From positions 1 to 43,178 of the forward strand of contig JAANBB010000352.1 of NCBI GenBank assembly GCA_014621425.1: 43,178 nucleotides of DNA, read 5' to 3'. The notes beneath the pieces were generated by a model. The model saw nothing but the letters and a program-made list of their open reading frames with translations, was not told where the DNA came from and made no database searches. The stretch's first letter is position 1, and the number at the start of each line of letters is the position of its first letter. The position numbers and the translations under genes were made by a program. Below are positions 32,192-41,212 of the stretch, piece by piece. Source of the DNA: Cylindrodendrum hubeiense. Its lineage: Eukaryota > Ascomycota > Sordariomycetes > Hypocreales > Nectriaceae.

Positions 32192-33395
32192 ATGCGCTTC
32201 CAACCGACGTCACTCGTTCCCTTCCTCGTGGCCGCCGCCGCCGCGGTCCAGGACGACCCGCCGACGGCAACCCATCATGTGCCAGCATGTACAGCAACAT
32301 CTTCGACCGGTAGCGGCGCATTCTTCGATCTGCGGCCCGACATGGCCTCGATGCCCGAGGATGGCGCATACAAGTCCGGCCCGACCAAGGATTACTTCTC
32401 CAAGGGCTACGACTACGGCAAGAACTTCACACTGAACATCTGCGGCGCCGTGGTGGAGCCTATCAGCGATGTGGTGGGCATTACGCCTCCCCGCTGGCAG
32501 AACGTGAGCGCATATTACACATCACAGGGACAGATCTTCTCCATAGGGTTGGTGTAATGCTGGATTGGGACTAAGTATACCGTGCTGACAGAAATACAGC
32601 TCCGAGTCGATGGAATTGCAGAGCCGCGGGCGGAAACTAGTGCTGCAATACACGGGAGGCTCTCCTTGCGGGCCGGATGCGATTATCAAGTCGAAACGAG
32701 ACACCGAAACTGGATACAACTACGGTGATGAAAACCCGGAGTCGAATCCCGATCCCTCCGCCCCAGAGGAAACCAGCCCAGCGGAAGCTGCCCCAGACGA
32801 CACGCCGGGAGAGGACAAGCCGGAGGAAAAGCCGGAGGAGGACAAGGTGAGGCGGAAGTCGACCACCATCTCGTTCCTTTGCGATCGGGATGCTGGAGCA
32901 ACCCAAGCCAACGTGTACTTTGTCGGAACCGACCCCGATGAGTGCGCCTATTTCTTTGAAGCCCGTTCCAGCCACGCCTGCGCCCACGCCGAGCCGCACA
33001 AGCCCGGCAGTGTCGGCCCCGGCAGCATCTTTGGCCTCATTCTCATCATTGCCGTCCTGGTATATCTACTGGGCGGTATCTTCTACAACCGAACCGTCGC
33101 CCATGCGCGTGGTTGGCGCCAGCTGCCCAACTTCAGCCTCTGGGCCGGTATCTGGAGCTTTGTTTGCGTGCGTTCTACCCCGATGAAAGGAGAAAGATAT
33201 TTCCCCTGAGCCTGAACATGGGGCTGACGGAGGGGTAAATAGGATTTGTTCGTGCTTGCCCTGACGGCGTGCCTCCGGTGCGTGTCGCCTCGACGGGGTT
33301 ATCGCCATCTCAGCACGAGTCCCAACCGTAGGGACCGTAATATAGACGCGGAGAACCGGCTGATCGACCAGCTGGACGAGGAATGGGAGGACTAA
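32192..33395 (+). CDS. atg27: Atg27-like type I membrane protein (MRH fold)
   Basis: Three exons, 32192-32547, 32600-33167 and 33243-33395, give 358 residues. Atg27 is a transmembrane protein that cycles between vacuole, Golgi and Atg9 vesicles and is needed for efficient autophagy. A signal peptide (about 1-19) is followed by a luminal mannose-6-phosphate-receptor-like domain with LNICGAVVEP and GRKLVLQYTGGSPCG. An acidic Pro/Glu-rich insert (about 159-202) interrupts it, then further cysteines. A single transmembrane helix at about 261-281 (IFGLILIIAVLVYLLGGIFY) leads to a cytosolic tail with RGYRHLS and a conserved acidic end, NRLIDQLDEEWED. The last exon is needed for that tail. The intron 1 donor is weak: GTTGGT at 32548 restores SIG-SES, while GTAATG at 32554 would add two residues. 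Confidence 0.8.
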
Positions 33396-33600
33396 AGGTG
33401 AAGGACGGTTGACCTGTCCGGGGTGTTAGATGGGTCAGAGGAGCTCTTTGATTTGGGTTTCTTTATTATTCTTTCCTACGGGTTTCTATCTAGAAGGACA
33501 TGGCGGGAGTTCTGGTGGGCTATGTGATACCGAAACACACTGTACCTTTAACTAGCTCTGTGAGGCAGTTGATCACGTCGACTATGATGCCAATTTATAC

Positions 33601-33895
33601 TTGTTTAAATCAATTTTTTTGACGATTGCCACTGTACTTGCTGCCTACTTTGCTATTGTCTTTGTCCATATCTTTGCCAATTTGACTACTGGTGGGTGCG
33701 TCTCGATAAGGGATATGAATCAGGGATTGCATACAGTGATGGGCTGTGCTGGGCGGGTTGCTACCCGGGACCAAAACAAGCAATGCGACAAGAGAACAGC
33801 ATCGTCGGCACTATCAAAGCCCTTGTTGAGCACGCGTCTTCAGTTTATTCCTATCAAACTTGGTTTTATTCTCAACGATTGCACCAAGCTTAATT
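33601..33895 (+). pseudogene. Possible frameshifted small secreted-protein relic
   Basis: Two adjacent frames complement each other. From 33601 (no ATG) one frame codes a strongly hydrophobic stretch like a signal peptide or membrane anchor. From about 33696, in another frame, follow about 65 codons of plausible protein composition with GYESG, a CWAGC pair of cysteines and several Tyr and Trp, ending at a TAA at 33893-33895. A one- or two-base indel near 33690, and another near the T-tract at 33614, would explain this. No family was recognised and it may be chance. Confidence 0.2.
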
Positions 33896-36367
33896 GAGAC
33901 GTGAGTTGGGGGTGGGGGATTCCAAACTCCCCTTCATCTGCGGGAGACGTGTGCGGGACGGACCAGTTCAAGCTCTCCCCACCACAATGCAAGGCCGTTC
34001 CCACCCTGGCCCCAAGACAAACACCACGACGGCCACTAAACGTGCTGTTGGTTCTTGAGAGCCCAGTTCAATAAAGACGCCACTGCCCAAAATGGCAAGC
34101 TGCAGGACGCCTCACGGGACAAACGTTCGTCTGATGCAAGTTAATACACCCTACTATAGCAAACTGCCTTTGCATTGTCCAATTGTCTGTCTTTGATGTG
34201 AGGCATCGGGCTCTGCAAGACGCAGGCTCGGGGAGAAGGGCATTGCGTCACAGCAGAAGACAGGGGTGCTTGGTTGGCGAGGTAGATTTGTTGATCTGAG
34301 ATTCGACAAGATCCGACTCTGCAGGGAATGAGGTCGAGCTGAATATGCAGCGATGGATTTGGCTTCACACGGGACGGAGACGGGTGTAGGCTCCGGGATG
34401 ATGACAAGCTCCGACAGTATGGGAGTTAAGTGGCTTGATGATTCCATCAAAATACACCTGGTGAGCTGGCAAGCTATCATACGCCAATGCATCTACACAC
34501 GCAAACTGATGCACACATGTACACACGCATACATTGTCAAACTCCTTGCGAGTGTGGGCGTGAAAATGGGGCGGCCGGTGATAACTCGCCCTGAGTATGT
34601 CGCCGGGGCCGATAAGCTGCCACACTTGCTTACGGTTGCCAGCCACACGGCCCGGCGCGAGCGAAGCAAGAGGGGACAAATGTCACCGTGGGATTCACGT
34701 GATGGAGCACAATTCCGGGTTGCTGGGCCTTCCGATCGATACGATGAGACTGTGCAAGGCCGATCTAGTCGCAAGGCCAGGGGGGGAGGGGGGTCGCCCA
34801 CCCATCGGAGATCTCCCCAGCTTTTCCCCCAGCAGCGAACGCCCAAAAGCGTTAGGACGACCTGCCTGTCATGCGTGTTAGGTACATGGCAAAATCGCGC
34901 CGGCATTTTTTGATCGGGAGCTAACTGAAAATCCCCTGGCTCCCAACGGTCGTCGCAGATTACTCAGCATGGACGGCTTTAATCGACGACATGCCAAGGC
35001 GGTGATTGCAGCAATTATGAAATAATGCTCATGAAAAGCCCCGTACTGTCTCTTGTCTCGAGACTCTGGCTCGGCCTGCCCTCAGTGGTCGGAATGACAC
35101 CCCCTGGCTTGGTGGCGGCCGTCCTGCGCAGAAAAGAGGGGGAGTGCAGAAGCCTGCCTATGAGAACCACCCCTTAGATGGAAGATCCGCGAAGCTTGGG
35201 TCCTGGCAAACCTCACCATCCTGTCTCAACGGCTCGCCTTCTTAGCTGCCCCGGCTGAGCTGCAGGCTTCCGCAAGGGAGTGTTCCGCGCGGCTAGAATC
35301 CCCGACCGCGCTACTGATAGTTCAGGCCTCCTGCGTTTCCCCCAGACACCATGCGCGATGATGTTTGATAAGTGAGACTAGGCGTCTTTGGGTCCCGTTT
35401 GTATCACGGCAAAAGCAAAATGAGTTTCCCCTGTGCCTTCGGGGCCTTGGAGAGAGAGCGCTGCCCACACGTCAAAGGGTGGGGGGTGCAGCAGCTGCAC
35501 ATGGCAAACCTGGGGCTAGCCTCTCTAGAGGCAAGCTGGCTGCTGGCCACTCACTCGGCCACACCCCATGCAGTGCCTTTGCATTTTCAATGACATCCCT
35601 GTCCTGGCTTGTACGCACAAAGGAGGAATACACTCATCGACAAACAACTCTGTAATAGCCCTGTCCCAGTAAACCTCATTACCGACGAGTCCTTGCTTGC
35701 CCGTGCCGTCGTTGCTCCCGGCCACTCTAGGCTTCATTACGTGCTTAAATGAGCAGTCAAATCTCCAAAGCCGATATTCGTAGACGATGCTAGAGCCTGA
35801 TCCCAAGAAACCGGGGTCCCGGGTGGAGAGGTGTCACTCCCGCATGCTATGACCTGGTTCAAACACGCCTCTTGACGGGAGTTTACAGTGAGCCGCGGAG
35901 ACGTGCGGCTCCAGGGGCGGGGAGTGACGCGGTGCCATTCCTTCGTCCCGGCTTCCTGGATATGCAGATTTTTCTCAAAAAGGAAATACCAAATCCTCAG
36001 ACATCACAGACCAGTCTCGACAACGGCCCAGCGCGGGAACCTCAAACCTCGCTCCCGACGCAAGTGCGAGACCAGCTTTGGGACGACGGAGCCACCCACG
36101 CCTTGCTGCCTGCTCGAGGGACGGGGCCCGCCCCCCCTGAGACCCGGTGCGAGCACCGCACAATGGAAACCTGAATAGCAGCCTGAAAACGAGCCTGGCC
36201 AGTTCGGCTTAGACCAGGTGACGTGCATAAGCCCTGCTTGCAGTGACCGACTTTTTGACAGGGGCCGGCAGACTGCTCCACCCCTCGTTGGGTTGGACTA
36301 CAATAGGACTACGAATCGGGAAAGAGAGAAAGCTCAGAGACCGACTTTGCCTGCTGCTCGCCCCTCA

Positions 36368-36423
36368 GCTGCTCGGCCCCAGCTGCTCACTCGAAGTTGC
36401 TCGGCCCCAGCTGCTCGCTCCAA
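36368..36423. repeat. 28-bp tandem duplication
   Basis: Two adjacent 28-bp copies beginning GCTGCTCGGCCCCAGCTGCT and GTTGCTCGGCCCCAGCTGCT, differing at a few positions. They lie in GC-rich gene-free DNA. Confidence 0.75.
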
Positions 36424-37543
36424 GCTGCCCGCGGCACCAAGAGACCTGGTCCCCACTGTGTTTCGTGCGCGGACGCTTTCGGCGTGAGTCTGAAGCAGAC
36501 GACCTGCATTGTCCCGCGACTGCGGGCACTCTCAGGTCCACACACCGTGGCTTGGCCCTCCTCTGGGGCATATCACTACGGAAGAGGCGCCGGGCTAGAC
36601 TAAATGTGCTAAAGTGAATCTGCAAAGGATTAATACCCCTGATCCTGGCCGCGGATCCTTGGTGGTGGTGGGCTACCCGTGGTGTGTGATTGTGAATAAC
36701 AGCCGCGGGGTGTGCAGCTCGCGATCTACGATGCATACGGGGCCCTCGACCATCCATCTCCCGTGCTTGCATTTCTCGGTGACCATCCCACCATCTTCTC
36801 TACAAGGAGGCGGGTCTCAGAAAGCTGAGTTGTGACGGAGATAACAGATGGCTCCGGTAATGCAGCTCCACTGGGGGACGAGGGGCCTCACAAGACGGAA
36901 AGGAAGCTAAAGGCTCGGACGGGGTGGTGCGAGACGAGCTTGAAGCCAGTGGTAGTGGGGACTCGAAGCAAGCCTCGACGAAAAGGGAACAGCCCGCATC
37001 TTTTGGGACGAGAACTAACGCGCTGAGGTGCCCTGCTCTCCCGTCCTGGCGAGCCCTCCATTACGGGAACCAAGTGGGCCTAGGAAATCACCCGTTAAGC
37101 TACTGACGCCGAGGAAGCTCGCCCCCCAGATCGAGGTGCCCCCCCCCGGGCCAACGCACGTCTATATCAAAGAGGAAGAATCCCTCGAGAACTGCTCTCG
37201 GTCTCTATAGCATTGTGCGAGCAGCTCAATAACCAGAAGAGGAAGCCCGCGTTTGCATTGCCCTCGACTTGTCCCCTTTCGGCCATCGTCTTCTATTGTT
37301 TTCCACAGCGTTGCCCCGGTGGTCCCCCCCCTAGTTACCCTTCTCGTCCTCAGGCCCCATTGTTTATCGAGCTACTCCCACTTAGTCCCAAAACGCCCAT
37401 TGGGAACTGTCACACTACTCCTTATTCAGACGACGTCTTCATTCTCATATCACCCTGCTGCTCTATTGTAGCAAAACGGCATTCACAGGGACGCTGGCCT
37501 CGATCAAGAGAGCTCAGAAGTCCCTGCCCCCCTTCCCCTTCCC

Positions 37544-37550
37544 TATTTAA
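37544..37550 (+). promoter_or_regulatory. TATA-like element of the Myb/HTH-like gene
   Basis: TATTTAA followed by about 150 bp of CT/CA-rich leader (CTCATCAACACACACACATC type), the usual look of a fungal core promoter and 5' UTR. Confidence 0.4.
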
Positions 37551-37735
37551 TCACCCACTTCCTCCGCATCATCGTCACATTTCTCTCTCATCAACACACA
37601 CACATCTCTTCATTGTCTTTCTACTTGACCACATCTACTTCTTCTGTTACACCTCCCCTCAGGACACTGCCTTGGTCTGCATCCTTGACAGCTACCACGA
37701 GGCACACCTGACCGTCGCCGTCTGGCAACCCATTG

Positions 37736-37788
37736 GTACGTTACCTGTTGTGAACACCACCTGTCTTACAACACTCTTCTGACCACAG
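37736..37788 (+). other. Probable 5' UTR intron
   Basis: A 53-nt segment with a GTACGT donor, a CTGAC-like branch site and a CACAG acceptor, between the CT-rich leader and the ATG at 37899. No coding frame continues through it, so it would lie in the 5' UTR. Confidence 0.45.
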
Positions 37789-37898
37789 GAGCCCACAGAT
37801 CTTCAAGTCACCAACCCTCTTCAACACCAAGAGAGGTGAACTTGTTACCCCTTTGAGCCAAAGCAGACTTGCTCCACACACCTGTGCTGCTCAAAGCC

Positions 37899-39776
37899 AT
37901 GGCTGAGTTTCCCCCCCCTGATGGCCGAGCCCAGGCTCCTCTTCGGGGTTCTGGCGGCTTTGCACCCATGCCCATGGCCACTGGTTCCAACGGTGCCAAC
38001 CCTCATGGGTTTGCCATCAACCAGACTCCTCGGCAGCCAGGGCCTCTTACTCGGATCATGACTGAATTTGCCAACAACAATCAAATGACATTCAACGCCT
38101 TCCTTGATAAGTTAAACCGAGAGATCGAGGCCCAGAATGGCAACATGAACATGGGTGCCTACTATCCCCAGAACCAGCTGGTAAGTTAACCAACCTTCTC
38201 ATGCCGTTTCGATCCCTTAACCAAGCGTTTCACTCATACTGACTTATAAATCTTTCTCAGGACATCCCCATGGCCAACATGACCGGAGATGCATTAAACT
38301 CTCCCGAGGGCATCGCGGTAAGTAAAGCAGCCGTCCTCTTGTCCCAGTCCTAAACCAAGTGGTTCACTCGTACTGACTCTTACATCCTTTTCAGGACATG
38401 CCCACGGAAGACACGGATGATGACATGGACATCGAAGATGAATTCGACTTTGCCCAGGACTTCGCGGTGAGTAAAGCAACCTTCCTCTTGTTTCGAGTCC
38501 TCAACCAGGCGATTCACTCTTACTAACTCTTCTACTCTTCACAGAACGACAATGGCAATGATGCTGGTTACAATCAACCTGGTCAGGGAATGCCCATTCT
38601 TGCCAACTCCAACTCTCTGCAGCCCAACCTGGCCAACTCCAACGCTCTGCAGCCCAACCTGGCAGCTGGAAACGCCTTCCACGCCCTCAACGCCTTTCAG
38701 AATGTTCCTCATCCTCTGGCCAACCACTTCGCCCCAGCCCAGCAAGCTCCTTCTCAATTTGCTCCTCAAATTCGCCTTTCAAACGATGAGCTCCGAGCAC
38801 TTATGCCCCCCCCATTCCCTGACAACCTCCCCAAGACTTTGCCGGCACTGCTGATCACGGATGATGTGAATTGCCAGATGGCTCGCGCACAGTTGGTTGC
38901 AACCAGCGCTGGTCAGCTTCAAGATCCCATGTCCTTTCTCCCTGCCATCATGAATGGGAACATCCCCGACAACATCGTCCACGGCTACTGGGCTGTGTTG
39001 AAGGGCCAGCAGCTCATTCGCAACGGGATTCACTTGGCTCTGAGTGCATATCGCGAACCACACAGGTTTTCTGAACTGATTAAACAGGCTCTTGCGGTGT
39101 TCCAACTGGGACTCGACATGACCAACCAAGGTCGATATATGATCAACCGACCCCACACAGCAATCCCCCCCGAGCCCGATTTTGATGAGTCGGATGAATG
39201 GTATATCGAAGTCATCCGCCACCAGATGAATGGAGGTGCCCGTCCTGGCCCCGTCTCAGCAGCGCAGGAAGCTCGCCGACTGGCTTACTTCGAGAACAAC
39301 AAGCCCGCCACCGACCGCGATGTTCAGGACCAGTGCGTTCTTCGAGGTCGGGCTTGGGGATTCAAATACCAAGACATCCGTAAAATGGCAGGGATTTCCA
39401 CTCCAGTCCCCACTCTCCGAGGACGTCTTCGCAACCGGGTCCGAACGCCTGAAGAACTCCAGCGAGATATCACTTGGGATAAGAAAAATGTAAGTTCACA
39501 CTTTGCTATCCCTTTGATCCGTGGCCAATAGCCCTTCCTGATGCTAATACCCTTTGCCAGACCGGGCTGCTTCAAATTGCATGTTTGGTTCACTGCGGTG
39601 GGATCACCGTCTGGCCTCCTTCTGCCAACGTTGAGTGGTCAACACTGCAGAATTTTATCTCAGTCAACGGGGGTAGCCATTACTCGAAGATTGTCATCAA
39701 GAAGAGGTTCATTCAGATGTACCCTCACTCTGTGCCTGCAAATGAGCGTGTGGATCAGGGAACTCCTGATGCCTAA
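37899..39776 (+). CDS. Putative Myb/SANT-like helix-turn-helix protein
   Basis: Five exons, 37899-38180, 38261-38317, 38395-38466, 38545-39489 and 39561-39776, give 523 residues; every intron is phase 0. The N-terminal part is low-complexity (Pro, Asn, Gln, Met). Exons 2 and 3 are mini-exons of 19 and 24 codons; exon 3 is very acidic (DTDDDMDIEDEFDF). Exon 4 begins with an in-frame 10-residue duplication (ANSNSLQPNL/ANSNALQPNL). Next come a helical region of about 200 residues and RAWGFKYQDIRKMAGI, STPVPTLRGRLRNRVR and a TPEELQRDITWDKKN segment, resembling the HTH and Myb/SANT-like unit of fungal DNA-binding proteins (A-W-x-[FY]-x-x-I-R, then S-T-L-R-G-R). A nuclear DNA-binding role is inference. 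The start follows a UTR-like leader; no other ATG fits. Confidence 0.8.
38181..38544 (+). repeat. Tandem intron-exon duplication (three homologous introns)
   Basis: Introns at 38181-38260, 38318-38394 and 38467-38544 share a common layout: a GTAAGTAAAGCAACC-like start, CCTCTTGT, AGTCCTNAACCA, TTCACTC, then a TACTGACTCTT-type branch region. Introns 2 and 3 are about four-fifths identical by eye over their first 65 nt. The exons between them also match at their ends: GACATCCCCATGG against GACATGCCCACGG at the start, and TCGCG just before each donor. Confidence 0.8.
38602..38661 (+). repeat. 30-bp in-frame coding duplication
   Basis: Two adjacent 30-bp copies (38602-38631 and 38632-38661), differing at about one base, encode ANSNSLQPNL and ANSNALQPNL in exon 4. 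Confidence 0.85.
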
Positions 39777-40086
39777 GTCTTCTTCGCTCATGCGCTTTAT
39801 GGAATGTTTCTTCCATTTCGGACATTGCAGTTTGCAACATCTGGTTCTCTTTGGTTTCATCTCACAAATAATCCGGCAGGTTGATTGCATTTTGCGAATC
39901 AGAAGCACAGGATGCCTCTGAACAATGGAGGTCGGTTTTGCTTTTCAAGTCTGGTTATCAAGGCTTGGTATTTCAAAGGAAGGGGTGGTCAAATTAGGAT
40001 TGCTGAGCTATCGCATTGCTTGGAACTGGTCAATACGGAGGTAGCTAGCTCTATAGGTTTCACAGTCTTCTAGACAAAAGAAAGGG
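39777..40086. other. Tail-to-tail intergenic region
   Basis: 310 bp between the stops of the Myb/HTH-like gene (+) and the Ap4A phosphorylase gene (-). No supported feature was found. Confidence 0.45.
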
Positions 40087-41212
40087 CTACAAGCTAGACC
40101 CGCGATCTAGAGTCGAATCGAGTTCCCCTTCAACTGCGAGCCCAATATTCTTGAGCACTTGTAGCAATAATCCTGGGTCTCTCTTGAGTGCTTCCCATTC
40201 TACTTCGTTCTTGACTAACGCCGTGCCCGCCAGAACCGTCCCATTCAACGATAATGCCCCCAACGCCTTGCCATCCTTACTCAGTATCGTGGATCCCTCT
40301 GCCAAGCGTGGGCAGACAACAAGCGTGTCCTTGGTCATGGCCATGTTGTAACTAATTCTGGTCTCGCACTCTGTGGGAAATTCTTCATCGGTGCGTGTGT
40401 TTCCTGAGTGTGCGGCCACGGCTTGGCATGCCTGTCGGTAGAGGCGAAGGTAGGCAGTGTGAAGGTCCTTGGCTGGCATTTCCAAGTTAATCTTCTCTAC
40501 AAAAGTCATGAAAGGAGCCGACCTAGACGTTAGGCTGTCAGCGAAGACCGTCCAGTGACTATCGGCGGCCAGGCCATCCTTCATTCTCGCTATGGGCAAC
40601 AGCTGGATGTGTCTATGCGGCTGGCTTGCCCCTGAATGATCTCCGCAGTTGAAGAAGGCAAAGAGACCACCGCCGCTCTCTCCGTCACCGTCTTGGGTCC
40701 CCGAGTCTTCCTTAGTGCCTTGTGGTGCCTCGTACGCCTGAATACATGCCAGAGTGGCCTCGAGATCCGACTCCTCCAGCACATGGGTCTGGTGCTTGAA
40801 CTCAGTCGTCGCTAGGATGAAGTGCTCCGGGACCACGGCGAACTTGTTCAACACGAGATAGTGCGACGGGCTCAGATCCGTGACGCGGAGAGCCGCCGGA
40901 GGATCAGCAAACGGGTCGAACGGCTTGAGGGGTTTGGCTTGGTCCTTGGGCGCCGCCTTGGGCTTGTTCGCCAGCGCTGGGGAGAAGCGGACTTGGAACT
41001 ATAAGAGAGGTTAGCTGCACTATTCTCGACGATTCTAGCACGCAGAGAAACCGGGGAGAGCAGCAAAGCGACCAAGGACTCACTGGGATATTGTTGGCTT
41101 GGAGGACGGTGACCTGGGTGGGGTAGTAGTGCAGATCGCCTTGCGACCGTGCCTTTGCAAAGGCCGATTTGACCAGTTCTGGGAGGGCCGAGGGAGCCTT
41201 GAGACGAGTCAT
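40087..41212 (-). CDS. Ap4A phosphorylase (ATP adenylyltransferase, APA1/APA2 type)
   Basis: Two exons, 41212-41084 and 40998-40087, with a phase-0 intron of 85 nt, give 346 residues. It cleaves diadenosine tetraphosphate with phosphate to ATP and ADP, controlling dinucleotide levels. The HIT-like active site is HSGASQPHRHIQLLPI, with His171-x-His173-x-Gln175; the histidine nucleophile is in this triad. Upstream, the family segments HYLVLNKFAVVPEHFILATT and FKHQTHVLEESDLEATL are clear, and the C-terminal SYNMAMTKDTLVVCPR segment fits as well. A low-complexity acidic insert (KEDSGTQDGDGESGGG) sits before the active site. The start is the only in-frame ATG of exon 1. The length fits the fungal enzymes. 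Confidence 0.93.

Larger units (their letters stand above)
33396..37898. other. Long gene-free region
   Basis: About 4.5 kb. Apart from a possible decayed small ORF at 33601-33895, no gene is supported. From about 34.9 to 37.2 kb it is GC-rich with many short overlapping frames on both strands. A 28-bp tandem duplication lies at 36368. The right end is the promoter and 5' UTR of the Myb/HTH-like gene. Confidence 0.45.

Noticed and set aside
36243..36617. 124-codon frame over the 28-bp duplication
   Set aside because: GC-rich repeat-driven open frame with competing frames on both strands; no domain.
37213..37782. 189-codon frame upstream of the Myb/HTH-like gene
   Set aside because: Its right half is the CT-rich core promoter and 5' leader, and it crosses the probable UTR intron; composition is low-complexity.
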